DNA from: CAZCCC01 sp964497245
Lineage (GTDB): Bacteria; Patescibacteriota; Patescibacteriia; Buchananbacterales; UBA6539
Assembly (NCBI GenBank): GCA_964497245.1
Contig: CAZCCC010000001.1
Location: 25,222 to 89,221, forward strand
DNA: 64,000 nucleotides
Reading direction: 5' to 3'
Shown: in pieces, positions 1-8,812 of the stretch
Position numbering within the stretch: position 1 is the first letter of the stretch
Layout: every line of letters starts with the position of its first letter
Notes under the pieces: model-generated
Databases searched by the model: none
Seen by the model: the letters and a program-made list of their open reading frames with translations, nothing else
What the model was told of the DNA's origin: nothing
Program-made: the position numbers and the translations under genes

Positions 1-1
1 A

Positions 2-406
2 ATAAAAAATAAGGAAATGATGAGCTTCGCTGAATTGTCAGAATTAATTGAAAATGGTTTTACGGTTGCCAACCATTTTTATTCCCACAGGAATTTAACC
101 GAAATTTCTGATCAGGAAATTGAGTCTGAATTTAACCATGCATGTGAAATTTTAAGTAATATTGTAAATTCTGAAAATGATTTGAAATATGTAGCTTATC
201 CGAGAAACCGAACCACGAGCAACGTTTTTGCCACTTTGAAAAAAGTTGGAGTAAAATTAGGTTTTGGTGGAAATCCTGCTTTAGTTAGTGGAATCGTCGA
301 TTATTTGAATATTCCGAGAATAGAAATATTCGGTAATAATTCAGTATTGAAATTCAGGGTTAAAATTTCTGGGCATTATTACAGATTAATTAATTTATTT
401 CGATAA
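2..406 (+). CDS. Polysaccharide deacetylase (NodB/CE4-like), 5'-truncated by window edge
   Basis: C-terminal part of a NodB-homology polysaccharide deacetylase, a metal-dependent hydrolase that removes N- or O-acetyl groups from glycans. The frame is open to the window edge, so the ATG at 17 is probably internal and the N-terminal catalytic Asp segment lies outside. The visible NHFYSH motif fits the His-x-x-x-His metal site and YVAYPRN fits the later conserved Tyr-Pro motif. It is the first gene of a plus-strand glycan cluster, 3 bp before the next gene, and a second deacetylase lies at 3966-4922. Family call is good; the substrate is unknown. Confidence 0.7.
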   Translation: MKNKEMMSFAELSELIENGFTVANHFYSHRNLTEISDQEIESEFNHACEILSNIVNSENDLKYVAYPRNRTTSNVFATLKKVGVKLGFGGNPALVSGIVDYLNIPRIEIFGNNSVLKFRVKISGHYYRLINLFR

Positions 407-409
407 GAT

Positions 410-1174
410 ATGGTGATTAAAAGGAATTTATTTCTTTTTAAAACTATCCGTTTTGTTTTGGAACCGTTGCCGGAAGAAATAGAAAAGCTTAAGAAAATAT
501 ATTTAATGATAAACTGCTTATCCTATCAAGAATTATCTTTAGCCGGTTTTGAAAAAAGGCAAAAAAAAACCCCTTTGATTGATTTGACAAAAACACTACC
601 TGAAATCTTTTTTGCCTTTCACGATACAACAAGAAATGAAATAAGAAGATCCGAAAAAAATTTTGATTTAAAGTTTGTTAATGATGATGGTAATTTTAAA
701 GAAGCATATAAGCTTTATTGCCGGCATGAAACATCACAAAAGAGGATACCGGAAAGTAAAAACGAGTTTTCTGGTTGTAAGGTATTTTCGGCATATTTCA
801 AGGATAAAATGATTTCCACCATTATATGTTTTACAGGTTCTAAATATTTGAGAGCAAAATCTATAAGTTCCTTGCGCATGGAGTCATTTGACAAAGAAAT
901 GCTGAGATTGATAAGTTTTTCCACCAGAAGATTGGTTTGGGAGATATGCAAATATGGTAAAGAAAATGATTATTTTGGTTTTGATTTGGGATCAATTAAT
1001 TTAGTCGATTCAAATAAAGCAAGTATTGCTCAGTTTAAAAACTCTTTTGGTGGAAAAATTGTTGATGAATATTTATACATTTATAAGTCAAAAATCTTTA
1101 AATTTTTTGAAAGAGTAGTTAAACTTAAAGTCTTAGCTTTAAAATTTTTATTAAAGAAAACTGATAATGAATAA
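410..1174 (+). CDS. GNAT/FemAB-like acyltransferase
   Basis: 254-residue soluble protein resembling the FemAB/GNAT-like acyltransferases common in polysaccharide loci. Seen: an N-terminal DLTKTLPEIF stretch followed by a basic NEIRRSEK segment, as in FemAB-type folds, and a C-terminal FDLGSIN ... FKNSFGG stretch matching the usual FK-xx-FGG signature of the second GNAT subdomain. Such enzymes transfer an acyl or aminoacyl group onto an amino sugar or peptide; the donor and acceptor cannot be read here. Its stop overlaps the next gene's start by 8 bp, indicating translational coupling. Family call is moderate, exact reaction unknown. Confidence 0.6.
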   Translation: MVIKRNLFLFKTIRFVLEPLPEEIEKLKKIYLMINCLSYQELSLAGFEKRQKKTPLIDLTKTLPEIFFAFHDTTRNEIRRSEKNFDLKFVNDDGNFKEAYKLYCRHETSQKRIPESKNEFSGCKVFSAYFKDKMISTIICFTGSKYLRAKSISSLRMESFDKEMLRLISFSTRRLVWEICKYGKENDYFGFDLGSINLVDSNKASIAQFKNSFGGKIVDEYLYIYKSKIFKFFERVVKLKVLALKFLLKKTDNE

Positions 1175-2567
1175 TAATCTTAGAACAATTATTATTGTAG
1201 TTGAAGAAGGTTTTACTGCTCGTAGTCTTTTACGTTCAAATTTTTTGACAAAGATAAAGGAAAATTTTGAAAGAATTGTTATTGTTGCTCCAAAAGCGAA
1301 ACTCGATTATTATAATGAAAAATATTGTGACGATAGGATAATATTTGAACCGATGGATGAGGATAAAAATTCATTATTTCAAAGAGCAATATTCAAAATT
1401 ATAAAATACAGTATTCATTCTAATATAAATAAAATAAAACTTTTACGAACTTTATATAATAAAGATGGTAAAGTTAAATTTAACAAGGATTTTTTCTTTT
1501 TCCCTATTTTATTTTTATGTTGGTTCATGGGTCAATACCGTTGGTGGCGATTTTTTTTACGAATGATTTATTCAACTACCCGTCTTGATGGAAGGTGTAT
1601 TAAATTAATTGATAGGTATAAGCCAATGGTCGTGTTTGCTAATTATAGTGATATTAGTGTTAATAATTTTAATTTAAAATTGATTAGAGCATCTAAAAAA
1701 AGAAAAATAAAAACAGTTGGTAATATTTTTAGCTGGGATAATCTATTTAGTAAAGTTTTCATAACAGATTTTTCTGATTGTATTACTGTGCCGAACGGAA
1801 TAGTTCGAGATGTAGCAGTTTTAATGGACGATGTCGATGCTAAAAAGATAATGGTAGTTGGTTTACCTCATTTCGATGTTTATTTTAATAAGAATATAAT
1901 AAAATCAAAGGAATATTTTTTTAGGGAAATTAATGCTGATATTAATAAGAAGTTAATTGTTTTTGCTATTGGTATTAAAGATGCAATTAACGAAAATCAT
2001 TTCTTGGATTTATTTAATAATCTAGCGAAAAGTTCTTTTTCTAATATACAATTCTATATTAGGCCATATCCCAAGGTTGGGCTTAAACAGAATATAGTTG
2101 ATAAATTTAAAGGTAATGTTAATATTCTAATTGAAAATAGGCCAGCTAAAAATTGTGGAGTTTATTTTGAATTTTTTGATAATGATCCAGAGTTTTTAGC
2201 TAACTTATTATTACATTCAGATGTTTTAATTACTTATTATTCTACTATTATTATTGAATCATGCATTACTGACACTCCAATAATAAATCTTAATTACTCC
2301 GGAGGATTGTCAAATAGCTACTATCATCAGATACAAAGATATTATTATTATGATCATATTAAACAAATTTTAGATACTGGTTGTGCTAAGTGGGTAAATA
2401 ATGATAAAGAATTAGTTAATGTCTTGAAACAATATTTAGATAATCCATTGACAGACCGCAATGCTAGGAAAAAGACAGTGATAGAACAGTTATCATATAT
2501 TGATGGAAAATCAGCAGAAAGGTTATTTTTAGCTATTAGAAATACCATTAATAGTAAAAATGATTAG
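1167..2567 (+). CDS. GT-B-like surface polysaccharide transferase (tandem paralogue 1)
   Basis: 466-residue protein clearly paralogous to the next gene. Shared blocks include GFTARSLLRSNFL near the N-terminus, VGNIFSWDNLFSKVFIT in the middle, VVGLPHFDVYF, and a C-terminal segment with YYSTIIIESCITDTPIINL. The last block resembles the D-x-SS-x-x-x-E-x-P donor-site region of CDP-glycerol glycerophosphotransferase and capsule GT-B transferases. A hydrophobic stretch around residues 110-135 may be a membrane-associating segment. It probably adds a sugar or sugar phosphate to the glycan made by this locus. Given the adjacent neuBCA it could be a sialyltransferase, but that is only context. Confidence 0.55.
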   Translation: MNNNLRTIIIVVEEGFTARSLLRSNFLTKIKENFERIVIVAPKAKLDYYNEKYCDDRIIFEPMDEDKNSLFQRAIFKIIKYSIHSNINKIKLLRTLYNKDGKVKFNKDFFFFPILFLCWFMGQYRWWRFFLRMIYSTTRLDGRCIKLIDRYKPMVVFANYSDISVNNFNLKLIRASKKRKIKTVGNIFSWDNLFSKVFITDFSDCITVPNGIVRDVAVLMDDVDAKKIMVVGLPHFDVYFNKNIIKSKEYFFREINADINKKLIVFAIGIKDAINENHFLDLFNNLAKSSFSNIQFYIRPYPKVGLKQNIVDKFKGNVNILIENRPAKNCGVYFEFFDNDPEFLANLLLHSDVLITYYSTIIIESCITDTPIINLNYSGGLSNSYYHQIQRYYYYDHIKQILDTGCAKWVNNDKELVNVLKQYLDNPLTDRNARKKTVIEQLSYIDGKSAERLFLAIRNTINSKND

Positions 2568-2569
2568 CT

Positions 2570-3964
2570 ATGATTGACAAAAATATTTTAATTATTATTG
2601 AAACTGGCTATGTTGCCCGCAGTCTTCTGCGTTCAAATTTTTTATTTAATATAAAAAGTGATTTTTCAAAAGTAATTTTGGTTGTTCCAAGAGAAAAGGT
2701 TAATAGTTATAAAAAATTATATGGTTTTAATAATGTCATAATAGAATCAATAATTGATAGTTATCCTAGTATTTTTCAAAAAAAATTTAATATAATTTTA
2801 AAATATAGCATTCATGCAAAAGTGGCAAAATTAAAAATAATGAGGAAAATTTTCAAAGAGAGCGGGTTCAGGTTCAATATATGGATTCTTTATTTTCCAC
2901 TAATATTTTTTTCTTATTTTTTAAGTCGATTTAAGCTTTGGCGTAAAATTTTAAGATTTATATATTCATTTTTTCCTGTCAATATTGATTGTATTAATCT
3001 TCTGAAAAAATATAATATTGACATTATTTATGCTAACTATACTAGCATAGGGGTAAGGGATTTTAATTTGAATATATTAAAAGCTGCAAAAAGTTTGGGG
3101 ATCAAAACCGTAGGAAATATATTTAGTTGGGATAATTTATTTAGTAAAGTCTTTATAACAACACATACTGATTTTATTACTGTCCCAAATCAACAGGTAG
3201 CCGAGGACGCTGTTAATATTGGTGATTTCAAAAGAGATTCGGTAAAAATTGTTGGCTTGCCTCATTTTGATTTTTATTTTAATCACAAATTAATTCTCCC
3301 AAAGGATGATTTTTTTGATAAAATTGGTGCAAATCCAAAAAAAGATTTTTTCATTTTTGCTTTTGGGGCCGGTAACCAAAGAGTTGATTATGAATATTTT
3401 TTAGACCTGCTTAATAAAATTTCAGAAAAATGTGGAGGAATTCAGTTTTATCTAAGGCCTTATCCAAAAAATTATTACAATAAGAGTATTTTAAATAAAT
3501 ATTTTGGTAACAAAAATTTAATTTTTGAAAAAAGACCATTAGATAATTTAGAAAACCTTGGTAATAATTTTGAATTTCCAGAAGAAGATAATCAGCTTCT
3601 TTTTAATTTACTTTATCATTCAAGGGGACTTATTTGTTTGACTTCTACACTTATGATCGAGGCTTGTTTGATGAATACGCCGATAATTAATCTGCTGTAT
3701 CTCGGGGATAAAAAGATAAATTATTATTATCGGCCGGAGAGACATTATGAATTAGACCATATAGTCAGAATTTTTAAAAGAAATTTTTCCATTAAAGTTA
3801 GGAATGATAACGAGCTAGTAAATGCCATTAATTCTTACCTTATGAATAAAGAGCTGCACCAAAAGGAAAGGAAAGAAACTGCGCTAGAACAAATGCATAT
3901 TGTTAATGGTACCTCGGCAAGAGAATTAGCTGCTGTTCTTTCTAGTGTCGGGAGGGAAATATAA
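2570..3964 (+). CDS. GT-B-like surface polysaccharide transferase (tandem paralogue 2)
   Basis: 464-residue tandem paralogue of the preceding gene, starting 2 bp after its stop. The same order of blocks is present: GYVARSLLRSNFL, VGNIFSWDNLFSKVFIT, IVGLPHFDFYF, and a C-terminal CLTSTLMIEACLMNTPIINL. Conservation is strongest in the central and donor-binding blocks, and the intervening sequence has diverged, which suggests duplication followed by a change of acceptor or linkage. Exact activity is not recognisable; a capsule-type GT-B transferase is the best guess. The stop codon lies one base before the next gene's start. Confidence 0.55.
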   Translation: MIDKNILIIIETGYVARSLLRSNFLFNIKSDFSKVILVVPREKVNSYKKLYGFNNVIIESIIDSYPSIFQKKFNIILKYSIHAKVAKLKIMRKIFKESGFRFNIWILYFPLIFFSYFLSRFKLWRKILRFIYSFFPVNIDCINLLKKYNIDIIYANYTSIGVRDFNLNILKAAKSLGIKTVGNIFSWDNLFSKVFITTHTDFITVPNQQVAEDAVNIGDFKRDSVKIVGLPHFDFYFNHKLILPKDDFFDKIGANPKKDFFIFAFGAGNQRVDYEYFLDLLNKISEKCGGIQFYLRPYPKNYYNKSILNKYFGNKNLIFEKRPLDNLENLGNNFEFPEEDNQLLFNLLYHSRGLICLTSTLMIEACLMNTPIINLLYLGDKKINYYYRPERHYELDHIVRIFKRNFSIKVRNDNELVNAINSYLMNKELHQKERKETALEQMHIVNGTSARELAAVLSSVGREI

Positions 3965-3965
3965 T

Positions 3966-4922
3966 ATGAGACTTTTAATTGTCATGTATCATCATATAGA
4001 TTCAGAAAAAAAATATAAATCAGGGATTTATCCGATTTCGATAGAAAGATTTACCAAGCAGCTTGATATTATTAGGAAAAAATATACTTTTATAAATGAA
4101 GATAAATTGGTTAAAATAATAGGGGGATCAGACAAATTGCCAGATATAAATTTTTGTTTTTTAACTTTTGATGACAGTCTCCGCTGTCAATATGATAATG
4201 CCATACCTGTGCTGAAAGAAAGAAGAATTCCCGCAACTTTTTATATAAATAGTAAACCTTATCTTGAGAATAGTGCTTGCAGTGTCCATTTGATACATTG
4301 GCTTTTGACATTTCTCGATCCAAAGAAATTTTTGGAAGAAATTTATACCAATTATAATAAAATAACTGGTAATATATTAATCTTATCTGAAGCGGAAGAG
4401 AAAGAAGCATCAAAATTTAAGAGGTATGATAATAAAGACATCTCAAAATTAAAGTTTATTTTGAATAACTATTTAGATGTAGGAATATCGGAAATAATTA
4501 TTGGTGGTATTTTCAAGAAATATTCAAAGATTGGAATGCTAGATTTTTGTAAAAAATTATATATGTCGGTGGGCAATTTAAAAAATTTATTATCTGATAG
4601 TTTATTTAGTCTTGGAATGCATACAAATAGCCACATAAATATCAGTAAATTAAGCCAAGAATCTTTGAATAATGAATATCAATTGAATTACAATTTTTTA
4701 TGTAAAATTGGAGCAAATGTTCAAGGGATAGCATATCCTTACGGAACCTTTGGAGATAAAAAAGATTTTGATTCTATCTTATCGGTTAATAAAAATATTG
4801 GGATTTTGTATGGGTTAACGACACTACGAAATATTAACATAAATTTAGATAGTCCATTTTATTTAAGTAGGTGTGATACTAATGACATTAAGGGAGGAAA
4901 AAACCCAATAATAAGCATTTAA
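3966..4922 (+). CDS. Polysaccharide deacetylase (NodB/CE4 family)
   Basis: 318 residues from the ATG at 3966. I prefer this to an in-frame GTG at 3945 because GGAGGG at 3951-3956 is a well-placed ribosome binding site and the protein then begins at the conserved beta strand leading to MYHH. NodB features seen: LTFDDS (catalytic Asp and metal Asp), GMHTNSHINISKL (the His-x-x-x-His metal site) and IAYPYGTFGD (conserved Tyr-Pro-xx-G motif). There is no signal peptide, so it probably acts on a cytoplasmic or lipid-linked intermediate. An insertion of about 100 residues between the Asp and His motifs makes it longer than a minimal NodB domain. Confidence 0.8.
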   Translation: MRLLIVMYHHIDSEKKYKSGIYPISIERFTKQLDIIRKKYTFINEDKLVKIIGGSDKLPDINFCFLTFDDSLRCQYDNAIPVLKERRIPATFYINSKPYLENSACSVHLIHWLLTFLDPKKFLEEIYTNYNKITGNILILSEAEEKEASKFKRYDNKDISKLKFILNNYLDVGISEIIIGGIFKKYSKIGMLDFCKKLYMSVGNLKNLLSDSLFSLGMHTNSHINISKLSQESLNNEYQLNYNFLCKIGANVQGIAYPYGTFGDKKDFDSILSVNKNIGILYGLTTLRNININLDSPFYLSRCDTNDIKGGKNPIISI

Positions 4923-4927
4923 AGTAT

Positions 4928-6013
4928 ATGATTAAAAGTACAGAAGACATGTTAAATATATTAAAAAAAGGGATTTTTTTTATCGCTGAAATTGGTAAAA
5001 ATTTTATTCAAACATCAGATGAAAAAACAATCAATGAATATTTAGAGAACGCTAAGAAATTAATCAAGGCGGCTAAAGAAAGCGGAGCTGATGCGGTAAA
5101 ATTTCAAACTCATAATTTAGATGATGAATTTTTGAAAATTAATGTTATTTCGCCGCATTTTTCATCAGTTGATCGTTATAATTGGATAAAGAGGAATCAG
5201 CAGGCTACTCCTTTGGAGTTTTGGCGCGAACTTAAGGATTATTCTGAACAGCTAGACATTTTATTTTTTTCAACGCCGATGAGCCGCGGAGCAGCAGAAA
5301 TTTTAAGTAAAATAGATGTTCCTGTTTGGAAAATTGGCTCCGGAGATATATTAGATTTTGTTATGTTGGATTACGTGGCGCAAACAGGTAAGCCGGTCAT
5401 AATTTCTACCGGTATGAGCAGCTTGGAAGAGATTGATAAAGCAGTTAATTTTTTAAGGGAAAGAACGGATAAAATAATCATTATGCACTGTGTTTCCAAA
5501 TATCCTTGTCCGCCGGAAGAATTGAATTTAAAAACGATTAGATTTTTAGAACAAAGATATAATTTACCGGTTGGTTTCTCCAGTCATTCAATTAATGACA
5601 AAGATGCAGTCGCCGCCGCCATTGATTTAGGTGCTAAAGTAATTGAAAAACATTTTTCATTAAGCCGTGACCTATGGGGCCCAGACCATAAGGTTTCTTT
5701 AACGCCCGATGAATTTAAATCAATGGTTAATATGGCTTATAGCGGCAAAAAATCGAATTTTACTGACTTAGGTTCAGAATATAAAATATTAAATAATGAT
5801 GAAATGGTGTTCCGGCCGATATTTCGTAAATCTTTGGTTGCCGGTAAAAATATTAAAGCCGGAGAAACGATTTCTAAAGAAAAGATTTATTCGATGAGGC
5901 CGCATGGCTATATTAATGGTCTACCGTCCGAAGAGTATGAAAATGTTATAGGGAAAAAGGCGTTGAAGAATTTAAATAAATATGATCCAATAACTATTAG
6001 TATAATAGAATAA
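4928..6013 (+). CDS. neuB: N-acetylneuraminate (nonulosonate) synthase, NeuB family
   Basis: 361-residue NeuB-type synthase, which condenses PEP with N-acetylmannosamine or a related 6-carbon sugar to form a nonulosonic acid. Seen: FIAEIGKNF in the first beta strand, GADAVKFQTH, FSTPMSRG, WKIGSGD, the FSSHSIND and VIEKHFSLSRD active-site region of the TIM barrel, and a C-terminal antifreeze-like SAF domain (about residues 295-355). Length is normal for the family. It lies immediately before neuC and neuA with 5-6 bp gaps, one operon. Whether the product is Neu5Ac or a legionaminic-type sugar cannot be decided from sequence. Confidence 0.9.
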   Translation: MIKSTEDMLNILKKGIFFIAEIGKNFIQTSDEKTINEYLENAKKLIKAAKESGADAVKFQTHNLDDEFLKINVISPHFSSVDRYNWIKRNQQATPLEFWRELKDYSEQLDILFFSTPMSRGAAEILSKIDVPVWKIGSGDILDFVMLDYVAQTGKPVIISTGMSSLEEIDKAVNFLRERTDKIIIMHCVSKYPCPPEELNLKTIRFLEQRYNLPVGFSSHSINDKDAVAAAIDLGAKVIEKHFSLSRDLWGPDHKVSLTPDEFKSMVNMAYSGKKSNFTDLGSEYKILNNDEMVFRPIFRKSLVAGKNIKAGETISKEKIYSMRPHGYINGLPSEEYENVIGKKALKNLNKYDPITISIIE

Positions 6014-6018
6014 AAAAT

Positions 6019-7182
6019 ATGGAAAAACGTAAAATTTGTTTTGTGATTACAAGTCAAATTCATTATGCTAGAAACAAGTTGATTATTCAGGAATTAAAAA
6101 AACGTGATGATGTAGAATTGCAGTTGGTAATTGCCGGTTCCGCGATATTAAAACAGTATGGCAACGTTGAAAAACTCTTAAAAGATGACGGAATTGAATT
6201 TCAGAGCAAGGCAACCATAATCGTTGAAGGCGGTAATCCTGTAGCCATGGCTAAAACAGCCGGGTTAGGCTTGATTGAATTTGCTTCAATCTTTGAAAAT
6301 TTAAATCCCGATATCGTATTGCTTAGAGGTGATCGCTATGAAGTTCTTTCGGCTGCGATTGCCGCCGCTTATATGAATATAACTTTGGCTCATATAGAGG
6401 GTGGTGATATCAGCGGTAGCATTGATGAGAGTGTAAGACATGCAATTACTAAATTGTCCAATATACATTTTACAACCAATGCCGAATCTAAAGGCCGCGT
6501 TATACAAATGGGGGAAGATGAAAAATATGTCTTTGATTTTGGCAGCCCTGATGTTGAATTTGCCGCTATTAATAATTTTTCAGTCACGAATGAAGAAATC
6601 AATCAAATTGGAGTAGGCATGAAAGAGTTTAATATTAATAATAAATTCTTGATTGTAATACAACATCCGGTTACTAGCGAAATAAATGAAAATGGAAAAA
6701 ATATTGAAGAGACGCTAAAAGCGATTTCTGATTTTAAAATGCCGACTCTTTGGTTTTGGCCCAATATTGATGCCGGCAATGATGAAGTCTCCAATGCCAT
6801 TAGAAAATTCAGGGAGAATACAGATATTGACAGCTATACCCATTTTATAAAGTATCTTGCCCCGGATAAATTTTTATCATTACTTAGAAAAACCTCATGT
6901 TTGATCGGCAATTCATCGGCTGGAATTAAAGAATCTTCTTATTTTGGCACTCCTGTTGTAAATATTGGCAGCCGGCAGAACGGAAGGCTAAAGGGCAATA
7001 ACTTGTTAGATGTCCAATATGATTCTGAACAGATAAAGAAAGCAATCAAGAAGCAATTAGATAATGGTTATTATCCTCAAGATAATATATATTTTAAAGG
7101 TAATTGCAGCAAACAAATTTCAGATACTTTGGCAAAAATCAAACTGTATACCCAGAAAAAATTTAATGATAAAATTAAGTAG
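6019..7182 (+). CDS. neuC: UDP-N-acetylglucosamine 2-epimerase, hydrolysing (NeuC family)
   Basis: 387-residue member of the hydrolysing UDP-GlcNAc 2-epimerase family, which releases ManNAc (or a diacetamido analogue) as the substrate for NeuB. Seen: a GT-B-like N-terminal Rossmann half, LLRGDRYEVLSAA, HIEGGDISGSIDESVRHAIT (epimerase signature with catalytic acidic and His residues) and the C-terminal nucleotide-binding LIGNSSAGIKE. It is flanked by neuB (5 bp upstream) and neuA (6 bp downstream), so the three form the core sugar-acid pathway. No legB/legC homologues are visible, which mildly favours the sialic-acid route. Confidence 0.88.
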   Translation: MEKRKICFVITSQIHYARNKLIIQELKKRDDVELQLVIAGSAILKQYGNVEKLLKDDGIEFQSKATIIVEGGNPVAMAKTAGLGLIEFASIFENLNPDIVLLRGDRYEVLSAAIAAAYMNITLAHIEGGDISGSIDESVRHAITKLSNIHFTTNAESKGRVIQMGEDEKYVFDFGSPDVEFAAINNFSVTNEEINQIGVGMKEFNINNKFLIVIQHPVTSEINENGKNIEETLKAISDFKMPTLWFWPNIDAGNDEVSNAIRKFRENTDIDSYTHFIKYLAPDKFLSLLRKTSCLIGNSSAGIKESSYFGTPVVNIGSRQNGRLKGNNLLDVQYDSEQIKKAIKKQLDNGYYPQDNIYFKGNCSKQISDTLAKIKLYTQKKFNDKIK

Positions 7183-7188
7183 CGTTTT

Positions 7189-7914
7189 ATGAAAAAAAGA
7201 TTAAATATTTTAGGCATAATTCCGGCCCGCGGTGGATCCAAGGGGATACCTAAGAAAAATATAAAAATTTTAGGTGATAAGCCGTTGATTTATTATACGA
7301 TTAAAAGCGCAAAAAGAAGCGTTTATATAACTGACCTGATTGTGTCTACTGACGACTTGGAGATCGCAAAAATAGCTGAATCCTGCGGCGCTAATGTTCC
7401 TTTTATTCGGCCGAAGGAATTGGCTTTGAATGAAACTCCAATGCTTCCTGTTTTAAGGCATGCGGTTGATTTTATGGAAAAAAACAAAAATATTATTTTT
7501 GATTATATAGTAATCCTGCAACCGACATCACCTTTTAGACTGCCGGAAGATATAGATAAAACAATAGAAGTAATTATTGAAAAAGGCGCCGATAGTGCTG
7601 TCAGTCTGGTGGAAGTGGAAAGCCAGTTTCATCCAATGAAAATGAAAAAGTTCGAGGAGCAGAGGGTATTGTCTTATACTATTGATGAGCCGGAAGGAAT
7701 AAATCGTCAGGATTTGCCAAAGGTATATAGGCGAAGCAGTGCAGTTTATGTTCAAAAACGAGATTTGATCGTTAAAAAGAATCAGTTATATGGTGATTAT
7801 ATTGTCGGACATATTGTGCCGGCAGAAAGATATATTGATATTGATAATGAATTTGATTGGTTAAAGGCAGAATATATGTTAAAAAAATTAAAAGATAGAG
7901 GATATAATTATTAA
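7189..7914 (+). CDS. neuA: CMP-nonulosonate (CMP-Neu5Ac) cytidylyltransferase, NeuA family
   Basis: 241-residue cytidylyltransferase that activates the sugar acid as its CMP derivative for transfer. Seen: the N-terminal nucleotide-binding signature IPARGGSKGIPKKN, IVSTDDLEIA, LQPTSPFR, the RRSSAVYV segment and the C-terminal DIDNEFDW metal/dimer motif. It is about the length of the short, single-domain NeuA type and lacks the C-terminal esterase domain. Third gene of the neuBCA run; the following gene starts 14 bp later. Confidence 0.9.
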   Translation: MKKRLNILGIIPARGGSKGIPKKNIKILGDKPLIYYTIKSAKRSVYITDLIVSTDDLEIAKIAESCGANVPFIRPKELALNETPMLPVLRHAVDFMEKNKNIIFDYIVILQPTSPFRLPEDIDKTIEVIIEKGADSAVSLVEVESQFHPMKMKKFEEQRVLSYTIDEPEGINRQDLPKVYRRSSAVYVQKRDLIVKKNQLYGDYIVGHIVPAERYIDIDNEFDWLKAEYMLKKLKDRGYNY

Positions 7915-7928
7915 GTAATAAAATTAAT

Positions 7929-8783
7929 ATGGAAGAAAAAAAATTGTCAGATTTTAATTTTGATTTTGAAGCTTTAGTGAGTTGCCCTTTTTGCAGTAGC
8001 CAAGTTATGATACCTAATGGCAGGGTAAAATGGTATAGTTTTGACTTCTGGTATGTTTTTTGTCCATCTTGCGGATTAAAATATATGAATCCAAGACCGA
8101 CAATCCAATCGTATAAAGATTTCTATAAAAAATTTTTTTGGGAACAGAAAATAACCAATACCGGTTTTCATCAAGAGGGTCAGATGTGGGGGCTTGATAA
8201 ATATAAATTTGATAATGAAAAAATTTGGGATGCAAAAGATGGAAAAAAAAATCGGATTGAAAAGCAAAAAGCGCAAAGAATAAAAACTATAATCCCGGTG
8301 ATTGAAAAAAGTATTAGTATCAACAGCAATTCAGATATTCTTGAAATTGGTTGCGGTTTTGGAGTCACTTTGAACGAATTAAGTTTGAAATATAATTGTA
8401 AATCTTACGGAATTGAGCCGTCGGAAGAAGCCAGAAAAACTATTTTAGAATATGGCAAGATTAATTTGATTGGCTATTATGCTGAGGAAATTGAAGAAAT
8501 ATCAACAAAAGATATAAAGTTTGATGTTATTATATTTTCTCATTCTTTGGAAAATACTGTTGACCCGATAAACATAATAAAATACGCAAAATTGTGTTTA
8601 AAGAATTCAGGGATCATTTATATTCAAACTCCAAATTTATTGACTTTTGATCAAATGAACCCTTATCATCCTTTCATTTTCTCGCAGAATTCTGTTTTGC
8701 ATTTGGCTGAAAAAAACAATTTAAATTGCAGTATTGAATCTGAGACTATAGATAAAATGTTAGTAACAGTTTTTAAGAATTAA
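7929..8783 (+). CDS. SAM-dependent methyltransferase with N-terminal zinc ribbon
   Basis: 284 residues. The N-terminus carries two Cys pairs (C19/C22 and C45/C48) followed by MNPRPT, a zinc-ribbon pattern found in sugar C-methyltransferase-like proteins of polysaccharide loci. A class I SAM-binding motif, ILEIGCGFG, lies at about residues 137-145, with an acidic post-motif YGIEPSEEA and a later FDVIIFSHSLEN. It probably methylates a nucleotide sugar or glycan. Plus-strand operon context after neuA; acceptor unknown. Confidence 0.72.
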   Translation: MEEKKLSDFNFDFEALVSCPFCSSQVMIPNGRVKWYSFDFWYVFCPSCGLKYMNPRPTIQSYKDFYKKFFWEQKITNTGFHQEGQMWGLDKYKFDNEKIWDAKDGKKNRIEKQKAQRIKTIIPVIEKSISINSNSDILEIGCGFGVTLNELSLKYNCKSYGIEPSEEARKTILEYGKINLIGYYAEEIEEISTKDIKFDVIIFSHSLENTVDPINIIKYAKLCLKNSGIIYIQTPNLLTFDQMNPYHPFIFSQNSVLHLAEKNNLNCSIESETIDKMLVTVFKN

Positions 8784-8812
8784 TTTTTGGTTTTTAGTAT
8801 TTTAAAAGAAAT

